Positions 17,748 through 26,719 of a stretch of 64,000 nucleotides of DNA are shown piece after piece (the stretch's first letter is position 1; every line of letters starts with the position of its first letter). Position numbers and translations under genes: made by a program. The notes below the pieces were generated by a model that did not search any database, was not told where the DNA came from, and saw only the letters and a program-made list of their open reading frames with translations. Source of the DNA: B1 sp044370475 (GTDB lineage: Bacteria > Bacteroidota > Bacteroidia > UKL13-3); the NCBI GenBank assembly GCA_044370475.1, contig JBILVK010000006.1:1-64000 (forward strand), in the 5' to 3' direction.

Positions 17748-20700
17748 TTAGAAATATAAGGCAAGTCCCAAACGTGTTAACCTTGGTAAGGCAAAACGAT
17801 CTGGATTCACCATCCTGATATTATATAAGTCAACATATGACTGCTGATTGGTTGCAGTCTCAACTTGCTCTTGTGAAGCAGGAGAAGATAAGAAACCATC
17901 ATTGTAGGCAGAACCTGTATAACGATATACTCCGGTTACGTTAGCAGTATTCATTAAATTCTGAACCATGATGAATGCACGCAAACGATAAACAGTTGTA
18001 GAACCGTCAATCTTCTTGTTCTTAAACATAAACGATTTGTCTATGTTCAAATCCACATTGAATTGTGGTGGCAAGTTTGCTCCATTGATGGTTCCTTTTA
18101 CCGGACTCCTTACTACAACTCCAGATTGAACACCACCTGGTGTTGGATTCAAATCTTGGGTATAAGGTCTTCCAGAATAACCATTGAAACTTACGTTGAA
18201 ACCTGCATTTTCAAATATTCTTTTACCGTTTACAATTGGACCAGTATACTCTTTTACGCCTTCTTTGTAATGGTAATCAAAGATGAATTTGAAAGTATGA
18301 CGGGTATCAAAATCCATTGGAACCAAAGTACGTAAAGTTGGCAAACCTACTTGGATTAATGCACTACTTGAATTTGCATTTGAACCAGTACCATCTGCAA
18401 ATTGCAATTGGTAGTTAGCGGTTATGGTAATATTCCCTAACTCTCTAACATTGTATTCTAAACCAATACTCTTTACAGTAGAAAAGTCTAAGTTACCGTA
18501 AGTAGTATAATCATTTGGCCAAGCTTGAACGTAACGATACAATTGAATCAAGTTTCTGTATTCACGGTAAGAAGCAATAATTCCTAATGCTGCATCTTGT
18601 CCAATTTGCTGACGGAAACCAATTTCATAATCCGTTACCTGAGTCATTTTCAAATCTGGATTTGCAATTGCTCCACCACTCAAACGATTTTGCAAATAGA
18701 AATAATCATCTATCTGACCTACGTTTGCATTTGGTCTTTGGGTTAAGATATCATAAGTACCAAAGAACTGTGAAGTAGTTGAAATAGGGAATGAGAACCA
18801 TATACGAGGTAACAATTTAATGTCTGGCACATAATCTGTAAACGAAGCTGCAGTTGGCAACTGAGGATTTTTTGGATCAACCAATAATGGCATATTTCTA
18901 TTGGTTTTAGCTTCCCTGGCAATTTGTTGAGGATCTGTTATTGGATTACCATTTTTATCGTACCATTTGTTTCCATCACGGTATCCCATAAACTTAGCGT
19001 TGGTTACTCCAGCACTAGAAGCTTGTTGGTCTGGATCTTTATCTACATAAGGAATAAAATTATCACCAATGGTGGTAGGAATATTTCCAGCATCTAAAAT
19101 ACCTAATTTCTTAGCTTCACCTACAGTATACAATGGAACCATTGAATATGGATCTTTTAATACCGCTTGGTTCGCATCAAAACGCTCCATACGCACACCA
19201 ACCCTTACAATTAAATCTTTAAATACAAATTTGTCCTGAACCCAAGCAGCAAAATAAGTTGGCTGATAAGATGGCAACAAACGTGCATTTGAATCTGTTA
19301 AGAAATCATTGATGCTTGGGCGCTTTCTTACTATTCTACCCAAATGATCATAACCAGAATAGCTTACCACACTGTTACCATTGTTCAACAATTCATTAGC
19401 AGAGAACATATCCAATGAATAATCTGATGGCTTGTACGAGTTAACATCAATAAATGAATATTGATCAATTGGTTTACCATATGGATCAACTGCGCCATTA
19501 GCAATTAACCTGTTTCTAAAGTTCTTATCAAAATTTGTTTGCTCTGAAGCAACAATTTTCCTTTTAAAATTAACTGTATCATTAAATACTCCATTCTGGT
19601 CAACACCTACTGAATATAAAGCAGAATCTAATCCAGAGAATTGTCTGTTTGCATACAACCTAGCCATTGTCCACAAGCCTGTGGTTCCTAATGAATAACT
19701 TCTTCTAAATTGTTGCTCAACATTTAAACCAATTTGGATTTCATGCTTAGCTTTTGGATTGCTTTTTGGCGCAATGCTAAACTCACTTTGAATGTATAAG
19801 TTAAAGGCCTCATTCATGCTTTTTCCGTAACCAGCTTGTTGTGCTCCTACGTTACCCCACATGTTTGAGTAAATACCGTTAGGGCCATCACCATTAATTA
19901 ATCCACCTACCTGGCGAACTGCTCCTGGTGACCTTAACATATTTGAACCAAAATAGTCATATACCGATCTGGTGTAGTTACCTCTTACCTCATTGTAATT
20001 TTTATCTTGCTCAAAAGCATACAAGGTATCTCTGTAACCTACATGCCTGTAGTAGTCTGTTAAATACAATAAATCACCATTTTCAGTTCTAAAAGTATCT
20101 GCCGAACTACCCAACCCTTTAATAATACGAGCATAATTTGGTGCAGAATAAGTAGTAAACTTACCTACATAACCATAATTAAAGAAATCTCTCTGATGCT
20201 CAGCATCCATTGATTCTCCATAACCTCTTTCATACGATAAACGCACGCTGTAATAAGCATTGCTAATATTAGAGGCTTTTTTCTTAGCTTCCTCGTCTTT
20301 GTCTTTATTTTCGTTTTTAAATGTTTGGGTAAATTGTAAGTATGCCCTTGTGGTATAATTTCTTTGAAATCCATTGTTGGCAGAATTTAACAAAGAATTG
20401 AATGAATTCCAGTTAACACCTTGACTATAGTTTCCATAATAACCCAAACGAACATTGATATTATTGGTAGGTTGGAAGTTAAAGTTACCACTCAAATCTG
20501 CACTATATGAATTTACATTCTGACGAACATTCACTTTCTCTAAATCTGCATTGGTTAAATACTCTGCTGCTGGAAACAAAGATCCTGCCGCTCCTGGTAC
20601 AAGGGGAGTTTGTTGAATTTGCTTTAACTTCTCGTCTTTAACTTTGTATAAATCTACTGCCGATAAACTCTTTGAATAAGTAAATGCACCCGAAACTAAG

Positions 20701-21539
20701 AAGCCTAATATAACACGCTCCTCAGATCCTCTTCCTTTATTAATGGTCTTAATTGGACCTGATAAAAACCCTTGAACATTGTTGTATTGACTGTTGTCTA
20801 AATAACCAGTGAAAGGCGATGCAGTTGTAACCTCTATTCCGCCTAACAAGGTTTTTGTAGGGGCTTTAGTAGTAATTGAAATTGCTCCTCCCACAAAGTC
20901 GCCATATTGTGCTGGAGTACCACCTGTAATTACTTGAATTTGATCAATGGCATTGGCAGGAATATTGGTAGAACCACTTTGCACACGAACACCATCAATA
21001 TAATATGCAGTACCATCTGCACGCGAACCACGGAATATAGGAGTACCTCCCGACCTAGATTCAACACCTAAGGCTGTACCGGCAATTTTATCTACACTAC
21101 GTGTTCCTAAAGCCAAAATTTCCTTATTGGTCTTAACGTCTCCTTTAACCCCGCCTGGATCTACCAAAGCCTTTTTGTGCTTAATGATAACCTCATTTAG
21201 CGTAGTACCATCAGATGGATCCATTCCAAAGTTTACAAATCGATCTTCTTCAGGCGCAATGTTAATGCTCTGAATGGTTACGTTTTTGTAACCTACAAAA
21301 GAGGCAAACAAATCGTATTCACCTGGTTGTAAGGTCTTAATTACGTAGCCTCCATCGTCGTCTGTCATGGTTGTAGCCTTAGTAACACCATTTAACTTAA
21401 TGGTGATACTCACAAAATCCATTGGCTTTTTAGTTTTATTGTCCTTTACAGTTCCCCTTAATGTTCCCATTCCTGATTGGGCATGTAAGGCAATCTGAAA
21501 GCCGAATAAAACGGCGAGTAAAATGTATATTTTCTTCAT
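17748..21539 (-). CDS. large TonB-dependent receptor with carboxypeptidase-regulatory-like domain
   Basis: 1263 aa. After the signal peptide (ALHAQSGMG) comes a carboxypeptidase-regulatory-like domain (GTLRGTVKDNKTKKPMDFVS...GEYDLFASFVGYKN). A plug follows (VDKIAGTALGVESRSGGTPIFRGSRADG, then IDGVRVQSGSTNIPANAIDQIQVITGGTPAQYGDFVGGAIS). The very long barrel ends in an aromatic residue (GLALYF), as outer-membrane barrels do. The plug lacks the classic SusC signatures, so I do not call it a glycan receptor. It is the first gene of a unit with the 1277-aa secreted protein (31 bp downstream) and the PorV/Q-family protein. The transported or displayed partner is unknown. Confidence 0.85.
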   Translation of the reverse strand: MKKIYILLAVLFGFQIALHAQSGMGTLRGTVKDNKTKKPMDFVSITIKLNGVTKATTMTDDDGGYVIKTLQPGEYDLFASFVGYKNVTIQSINIAPEEDRFVNFGMDPSDGTTLNEVIIKHKKALVDPGGVKGDVKTNKEILALGTRSVDKIAGTALGVESRSGGTPIFRGSRADGTAYYIDGVRVQSGSTNIPANAIDQIQVITGGTPAQYGDFVGGAISITTKAPTKTLLGGIEVTTASPFTGYLDNSQYNNVQGFLSGPIKTINKGRGSEERVILGFLVSGAFTYSKSLSAVDLYKVKDEKLKQIQQTPLVPGAAGSLFPAAEYLTNADLEKVNVRQNVNSYSADLSGNFNFQPTNNINVRLGYYGNYSQGVNWNSFNSLLNSANNGFQRNYTTRAYLQFTQTFKNENKDKDEEAKKKASNISNAYYSVRLSYERGYGESMDAEHQRDFFNYGYVGKFTTYSAPNYARIIKGLGSSADTFRTENGDLLYLTDYYRHVGYRDTLYAFEQDKNYNEVRGNYTRSVYDYFGSNMLRSPGAVRQVGGLINGDGPNGIYSNMWGNVGAQQAGYGKSMNEAFNLYIQSEFSIAPKSNPKAKHEIQIGLNVEQQFRRSYSLGTTGLWTMARLYANRQFSGLDSALYSVGVDQNGVFNDTVNFKRKIVASEQTNFDKNFRNRLIANGAVDPYGKPIDQYSFIDVNSYKPSDYSLDMFSANELLNNGNSVVSYSGYDHLGRIVRKRPSINDFLTDSNARLLPSYQPTYFAAWVQDKFVFKDLIVRVGVRMERFDANQAVLKDPYSMVPLYTVGEAKKLGILDAGNIPTTIGDNFIPYVDKDPDQQASSAGVTNAKFMGYRDGNKWYDKNGNPITDPQQIAREAKTNRNMPLLVDPKNPQLPTAASFTDYVPDIKLLPRIWFSFPISTTSQFFGTYDILTQRPNANVGQIDDYFYLQNRLSGGAIANPDLKMTQVTDYEIGFRQQIGQDAALGIIASYREYRNLIQLYRYVQAWPNDYTTYGNLDFSTVKSIGLEYNVRELGNITITANYQLQFADGTGSNANSSSALIQVGLPTLRTLVPMDFDTRHTFKFIFDYHYKEGVKEYTGPIVNGKRIFENAGFNVSFNGYSGRPYTQDLNPTPGGVQSGVVVRSPVKGTINGANLPPQFNVDLNIDKSFMFKNKKIDGSTTVYRLRAFIMVQNLMNTANVTGVYRYTGSAYNDGFLSSPASQEQVETATNQQSYVDLYNIRMVNPDRFALPRLTRLGLALYF

Positions 21540-21650
21540 TTGACGTAGAATTTACTATTTCAAAACAATTTTTTAAGAGCGGTAAAATAAAGTAGTTAAA
21601 TTGAAAATAACAAAATCTATTTACCCCAAAACCAAACCGAATAACAATTT

Positions 21651-22577
21651 TTAGCTAAAAGTGAGCAACTTAGTGAGTATTACCTCCGAAATTTTAGCAT
21701 AACTTTCTTTCGTCCACCCCCCAATATGAGGGGTCAAAATCACATTTTCACGTTTCGAAAGCTCCTCAAACAACTTTTTCTCCTCCAAATTTAGCTCCGC
21801 TAAATTTTCATTTTCTAAAACATCTAAGGCACATCCCAAAATTTTCCCTTGATCCAATCCTAAAATTAAATCATCTGTTTTAACCACTTTTCCCCGACTC
21901 AAATTCAACAAAAAAAACGGCTTTTTAAATTGCTCAATTAAATGTTGGTGAAGATAGTATTTGGTTTCAACAGTTAAAGGAACATGAAAACTCAAAATAT
22001 CTGCTTCTGCAGCTATTTGATTCCAGTTACTTTCTACCACCCATTTTGACCCAAAACCCGTAAGATATTTGTCGTACACCAATACCTTTACGCCAAAACC
22101 ACTTAGCTTTTTAGCCACTGCCTTGCCCGTATTGCCATACCCAATAATCCCAATCGTTTTTCCTGCCAATTCAAGCCCTCTGTTGGCTTCCCTTAACCAA
22201 ATACCTTGTTTCACTTGCGCATGTGCCCTAGATAAATGATTAAGCAACATCAACAACATGCCCAAGGTATGCTCGCCCACCGCATCAGAATTGGCTTCCC
22301 CAGCATTAAAACAAGTAATCCCCCTTTCACTGGCCAGGTTTAAGTCAATATTATCTAAACCTGCTCCGGCTCGGGCTATCACTTTCAGTTTCTTTGCAGC
22401 TCCCAACACCTCTGCATCTATGGGCGTTTTGGTTCGGACCACCAACACTTCTTGCTCTTCAATTAGGCGAATAATGTCTGCTCGATTTGCATTTGGTAAA
22501 TAAAGAACGTTATGTCCAAGATCACTTAAGCCTGTAATTAACAGCTCATGAACATCATCAACAATGAAGATTTTCAT
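21651..22577 (-). CDS. D-2-hydroxyacid dehydrogenase, probably 3-phosphoglycerate dehydrogenase
   Basis: 308 aa when started at the ATG at 22577 (MKIFIVDDVHELL). The frame reaches 22610, but the extra eleven residues look unlike the family. The Rossmann motif is GIIGYGNTGKAVAKKL. The catalytic set is complete: Arg in LLNLSRGKV, Glu in DVLENEN, and His in LTPHIGGWT. The length fits short, ACT-less PGDH enzymes, which would make 3-phosphohydroxypyruvate for serine synthesis. No serC is nearby, so another 2-hydroxyacid substrate is possible. It lies downstream of mgtE on the same strand. Confidence 0.8.
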   Translation of the reverse strand: MKIFIVDDVHELLITGLSDLGHNVLYLPNANRADIIRLIEEQEVLVVRTKTPIDAEVLGAAKKLKVIARAGAGLDNIDLNLASERGITCFNAGEANSDAVGEHTLGMLLMLLNHLSRAHAQVKQGIWLREANRGLELAGKTIGIIGYGNTGKAVAKKLSGFGVKVLVYDKYLTGFGSKWVVESNWNQIAAEADILSFHVPLTVETKYYLHQHLIEQFKKPFFLLNLSRGKVVKTDDLILGLDQGKILGCALDVLENENLAELNLEEKKLFEELSKRENVILTPHIGGWTKESYAKISEVILTKLLTFS

Positions 22578-22649
22578 ACCCTGCTTTACAACTTCTAAGT
22601 TACCTTTCATGTTATTAGTAATATTTTTTTAATATAAGGTTGCACCAAG

Positions 22650-24011
22650 CTAAATGTTGTGGTACAACATGCGCCCAATTGTAAAGTAAATTACAATACC
22701 CAAAAGGTCGTTACTTGTAGTAATAAATGGACCTGTAGCTATTGCTGGGTCAATTTTAAGCCTATTTAAAAACATGGGAATAAAGGTGCCAAAAACAGAA
22801 GCAAAAATAATCACCGTGATCAAAGCTATGCTCACCGTAACCGCCAATTCATATGAATCATGAAAGGCTAAATTATACGCCAATATCAAAACAGAACAAA
22901 TTAATCCGTTGATAAGCGCCACGCGCAACTCTTTTAAAATACGCTGACCAATATTTCTAGTACCCAAGGTATCATTTGCCAAACCTTGAACTACAATTGC
23001 AGAAGATTGTACCCCAACATTTCCGCCCATTGCCGCAATTAAAGGAATAAAAAATGCCATCTCTGGGTGAATCATAATTTCATTCTCATACAAACCCAAA
23101 AACCTAGAGCTGGCAATACCTCCTAATAAACCAATCACCAACCAAGGTAAGCGCGCACGTGCCAATATCCACACCTTATCTGTGGCATCCACATCCTCGG
23201 TAATACCACTCATCAATTGGTAATCTTCATCGGCTTCCTCTGTAATCAAATCAACCACATCGTCTACCGTAATTCGTCCAACCAATCTCCCCAAAGTATC
23301 TACCACCGGCAGTGCCACCAAATCATACTTCTTGGTAATATTAGCAACCTCTTCCACCTTAGAAGAAGTAGACACAGAAATAACTTCACGGTTTACCACC
23401 TCAGAAATATGAGATTCGGGCCGAGCCAAAATCAAGTTTTTCAAGGTAATTAATCCAACTAAACGCTCCAAACTATCTACCACATAAACCACCAAAACGC
23501 TATCTACATTCTCGGCCTGTATCCTAATTTCGTCAATACATTGTATAATGGTCCAACCTTCATATACCTTAATTAACTCAACTGCCATCAAGCTTCCAGC
23601 AGTCTCATCCTCGTACTTAATTAAATTCAACAAACTACTCGCAAACTCAATATCCTGCAATTGCGAAATAATTTCTTCTTTGGCAGAATTAGAAAAGTGA
23701 TTCAAAATATAAGCAGCATCATCACTGTCCATTTTCTCCACAAATTCTATGGCAATTTCTTTGGGCGAATAGGCCGCTAAAAAGGCCTCACGCGCATTCT
23801 CCTCCATTTCAACCAATACCTCAATCACCACTTCCTTTGGCAAAGCATTCATCACCAAGCGAGCCTCGTCTTTATCTAAACGATTAATAACCGCAGCAAT
23901 ATCTTGCGGATACATACTCTCCAATTGGGTCCTGAGTTCATCATGAGATTCCTCATCAAACCAAGAGCGAAATAGCTTAATTAAGGCGTTGTCGACTTGT
24001 ATTTTTTCCAT
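22650..24011 (-). CDS. mgtE: magnesium transporter MgtE
   Basis: 453 aa, normal length. The N-terminal superhelical MgtE_N domain (about residues 1-130) is built from helical repeats with MYPQDIAAVINRLD and EFVEKMDSDDAAYIL. Two CBS domains follow (about 135-255, including DLVALPVVDTLGRLVGRITVDDVVDLITEE), then five membrane helices. The last helices carry DPAIATGPFITTSNDLLGI, equivalent to the Mg2+ selectivity region. In the family, Mg2+ binding to the N and CBS domains closes the channel. The start overlaps the rsmA stop by one base (TAATG), so the two genes are translationally coupled. Confidence 0.93.
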   Translation of the reverse strand: MEKIQVDNALIKLFRSWFDEESHDELRTQLESMYPQDIAAVINRLDKDEARLVMNALPKEVVIEVLVEMEENAREAFLAAYSPKEIAIEFVEKMDSDDAAYILNHFSNSAKEEIISQLQDIEFASSLLNLIKYEDETAGSLMAVELIKVYEGWTIIQCIDEIRIQAENVDSVLVVYVVDSLERLVGLITLKNLILARPESHISEVVNREVISVSTSSKVEEVANITKKYDLVALPVVDTLGRLVGRITVDDVVDLITEEADEDYQLMSGITEDVDATDKVWILARARLPWLVIGLLGGIASSRFLGLYENEIMIHPEMAFFIPLIAAMGGNVGVQSSAIVVQGLANDTLGTRNIGQRILKELRVALINGLICSVLILAYNLAFHDSYELAVTVSIALITVIIFASVFGTFIPMFLNRLKIDPAIATGPFITTSNDLLGIVIYFTIGRMLYHNI

Positions 24012-24787
24012 TATTGATGAGCTGCAATTAATTGTGTTAATGCCACAAAATCTTTTACACTTAATTCTTCTGCGCGCTTGGATGCATATTCACCTAAGGT
24101 CTGATCCGATATGCCGAAGCTAGAGATTGCATTCCTGAGTTTCTTCCGGCGCTGATTAAAGGCTGTTTTCACTACTTTCCTAAAGAGCACCTCATCACAT
24201 CCTAATTCCCCATCACGCCGCGTCATGCGTATTACTCCAGATTTCACTTTGGGAGGGGGATTAAACACATGTTCTGGTACCGTAAGTAAATATTCTACCT
24301 CATAAAATGCTTGGGTTATTACAGATATTATTCCGTATTCTTTACCGCCATGTTTGGCCCCAATGCGCTCTGCCACTTCCTTCTGAAACATGCCAACCAT
24401 AAATGGAACCACCGCACGATGGTCTAAAATATGGAAGATAATTTGCGAAGAAATATTATACGGAAAGTTACCTATAACGGCAATGCCATTTGGAAACAAC
24501 TTTAACAAATCAAGCTCCAAAAAACTCTCACTTATTAGTCGCTCACTCATCTGAGGATAAGTAGCCATTAAATAGCTTACAGATTCTCTATCTACCTCGG
24601 CAGCCCAAGTAACGAGCTCGCCAATTGGCAACAAATATTGGGTAAGTACGCCCATTCCCGGACCTACTTCTAATACCGCCCCATTTGGATAAACCTGTAC
24701 CAAGGAATCAACAATGCTGGAGGCAATATTGAGGTCTTTTAAAAAATGTTGACCCAGATGTTTCTTGGCCCTCACTAACTCTGTCAT
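24011..24787 (-). CDS. rsmA: 16S rRNA dimethyladenosine transferase RsmA (KsgA)
   Basis: 258 aa when started at the ATG at 24787 (MTELVRAKKHLGQHFL); an ATG three codons earlier is also possible. The KHLGQHFL N terminus, the SAM-binding LEVGPGMGVLTQYL and the catalytic NFPYNISSQ (motif IV, usually NLPY or NFPY) identify RsmA. It dimethylates two adjacent adenines in the 3' end of 16S rRNA, a step in small-subunit assembly. VFNPPPKVKSGVIRM and FNQRRKKLRNAI in the C-terminal part are also typical. It heads the rsmA-mgtE unit. Confidence 0.95.
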   Translation of the reverse strand: MTELVRAKKHLGQHFLKDLNIASSIVDSLVQVYPNGAVLEVGPGMGVLTQYLLPIGELVTWAAEVDRESVSYLMATYPQMSERLISESFLELDLLKLFPNGIAVIGNFPYNISSQIIFHILDHRAVVPFMVGMFQKEVAERIGAKHGGKEYGIISVITQAFYEVEYLLTVPEHVFNPPPKVKSGVIRMTRRDGELGCDEVLFRKVVKTAFNQRRKKLRNAISSFGISDQTLGEYASKRAEELSVKDFVALTQLIAAHQ

Positions 24788-24894
24788 AATCTGCAAATAG
24801 AAAGGTTTTGAGGGAGAAATTGAAGCAAATCATAAAATGTTTCTGATTTTTTTTTAAAACCTTGCTTATATTAGTGCCTTAAAAAGTAATACCC

Positions 24895-25155
24895 ATGAAA
24901 AAAGTACTTCGTTTATTTTTATTCGCTACCTTCCTATTCTTAATTGGTTCGGCCAAAAGCTTTGCACAAACCGTTTACGTAACAGATAACGGGAAAAAGT
25001 ACCATGCTAAAAATTGCACCTTAGCAAAAACTGGCAAGAAAGGCTTAGAACTTAGTGAGGCCAAAAAGAAAGGTTTTGAGCCTTGCAAAAATTGTAAGGC
25101 AGATGCCATTAAGCCAGAAGAAAAAAAAGCAACTCCAGCAAAAGCTAAAAAGTAA
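24895..25155 (+). CDS. small secreted Cys/His protein, Ada-like metal-binding motif
   Basis: 86 aa with a signal peptide cleaved near SFA-QT. The mature part is one short module, YHAKNCTLAK...LSEAKKKGFEPCKNCK, with His37, Cys41, Cys64 and Cys67 placed as in the Ada-type zinc/metal-binding and competence-nuclease-associated repeat. A lysine/alanine tail (KKATPAKAKK) follows. Such modules are found as C-terminal add-ons in many bacteria, and here the module stands alone. Metal binding is inferred and no function is known to me. It is transcribed alone with its own terminator. Confidence 0.7.
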   Translation: MKKVLRLFLFATFLFLIGSAKSFAQTVYVTDNGKKYHAKNCTLAKTGKKGLELSEAKKKGFEPCKNCKADAIKPEEKKATPAKAKK

Positions 25156-25177
25156 TTTTCTTTTCTTGAAAAACCAC

Positions 25178-25204
25178 AAAAGCCTGTTTTATAGCAGGCT
25201 TTTT
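25178..25204 (+). terminator. intrinsic terminator
   Basis: AAAAGCCTG and CAGGCTTTT form a 9-bp stem (core AGCCTG at 25181-25186 and CAGGCT at 25195-25200) around an 8-nt loop. It is 22 bp after the small Cys/His gene and ends in a short T run. Confidence 0.8.
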
Positions 25205-25285
25205 GTTTCCCAATATTGGTATTTATCCCTTATTATTGCGCAGCAAAATTGTGCAGCTAAGTAGCGCATTCTAAAGCAAATTATT

Positions 25286-26719
25286 ATGACCATACAAATT
25301 AAATCGCAAGCGAAATCTCTTAAAGACCAATCCTTTTTAATTTTAAGCAATAAAAACAATACGTTTCAAGGCTTTAATTTTACCAAAGAAGAAATTGCTT
25401 ATATCAAAAAAAGACAAGCCGATAAAGACAATTATATTCTAATTAATAGGTTCAGCCACCTTGTTTTTATACAGATTACCGACGAGTGGGAAGCTAAGTC
25501 GTCTACAGAACAATTGGAACAATTTAGATTGTTGGGAAATAAAATTTGCACAGCCCTTAACGTGCACAAATACAACCATGTTTTTCTAGATGGCACCGCC
25601 CATGAGGATTGGATTCTTGCGGTGGCAGAAGGAATTGCCTTGAGCAACTATCAATTCTTAAAGTATAAATCTGAGAAAAAATCTGAGAATAGCTTAAAAA
25701 CAATTGGTATTGCTTCTAAAAACACCCAATTGCATGCAGAACTACAATTGCTTGTAAATGCAGTTTACAAGGCTAGAACTTGGGTAAATGAACCTCAATC
25801 TTATCTTACTTCTGTAAGCTTTGCCAAAGAAATTAAAGCAATGGCAAGTGAAGCGAAGTTGTCTTGTGAAGTGCTCAATAAAAAACAAATTGAAGCGCTT
25901 AAAATGGGCGGACTTCTTGCTGTAAACTTAGGTAGTAAAACGCCGCCTACTTTTACCATACTTGAGCATAAACCTAAAAATGCCAAAAACAAAAAGCCAC
26001 TAGTGCTGGTAGGCAAAGGAGTGGTGTATGATACAGGTGGATTAAGCCTAAAACCTACTCCAAATTCTATGGATACCATGAAGTGTGATATGGCGGGTGC
26101 GGCGGCTGTTGCGGCAGCTATGCAAGCAATTGCCCACGCAAAATTACCTTACCATGTGGTTGCTCTTATTCCTTCTACAGATAACCGTCCGGGCGAAAAT
26201 GCCTACACCCCTGGAGATGTGGTAACCATGTTTGATGGGCAAACCGTAGAGGTGCTTAATACAGATGCCGAAGGTCGCATGCTCTTAGGCGATGCCTTGG
26301 CTTATGCCAAAAAATATGAGCCTTCTTTGGTCTTAGATTTTGCTACCCTAACTGGCGCTGCAGCCGCTGCCATTGGTTCTTTTGGAACAGTTTGCATGGG
26401 CACCGCAGATGAAAAAACTAAAGCACATTTAAAAGAATGTGGCAATAAGGTGCACGAGAGATTGGTGGAATTTCCTTTTTGGGACGATTATGCCAACCTC
26501 ATCAAAAGCGATTTGGCCGACATGAAAAATATAGGTGGTCCCGTTGGCGGTGCCATTACTGCTGGAAAGTTTTTAGAAAAGTATACTAATTACCCTTGGA
26601 TGCATTTCGACATAGCAGGACCAGCGTTTCTAAGCAGCGCAGATGCCTATAGAGGCAAGCAAGGCACAGGAGTTGGCGTGCGTTTAATTTTTGAATTTGT
26701 AAAACAATTGAGCAAATAA
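25286..26719 (+). CDS. pepA: leucyl aminopeptidase, M17 family
   Basis: 477 aa. The C-terminal catalytic domain has the M17 hallmarks: VGKGVVYDTGGLSLKP (metal and catalytic Lys/Asp), MKCDMAGAAAV, the signature NTDAEGRMLLGDAL with Asp and Glu metal ligands, and LVLDFATLTGA. The N-terminal macro-like domain is more divergent, as usual. The enzyme removes N-terminal residues from peptides with a two-metal centre and normally forms hexamers. Its stop overlaps the pdxA start by one base. Confidence 0.92.
   Translation: MTIQIKSQAKSLKDQSFLILSNKNNTFQGFNFTKEEIAYIKKRQADKDNYILINRFSHLVFIQITDEWEAKSSTEQLEQFRLLGNKICTALNVHKYNHVFLDGTAHEDWILAVAEGIALSNYQFLKYKSEKKSENSLKTIGIASKNTQLHAELQLLVNAVYKARTWVNEPQSYLTSVSFAKEIKAMASEAKLSCEVLNKKQIEALKMGGLLAVNLGSKTPPTFTILEHKPKNAKNKKPLVLVGKGVVYDTGGLSLKPTPNSMDTMKCDMAGAAAVAAAMQAIAHAKLPYHVVALIPSTDNRPGENAYTPGDVVTMFDGQTVEVLNTDAEGRMLLGDALAYAKKYEPSLVLDFATLTGAAAAAIGSFGTVCMGTADEKTKAHLKECGNKVHERLVEFPFWDDYANLIKSDLADMKNIGGPVGGAITAGKFLEKYTNYPWMHFDIAGPAFLSSADAYRGKQGTGVGVRLIFEFVKQLSK

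Noticed and set aside
17748..21539. SusC/SusD glycan-uptake locus
   Set aside because: No SusD-like lipoprotein follows and the plug lacks the usual SusC signatures. The neighbours are a giant secreted protein and a PorV/Q-family barrel.
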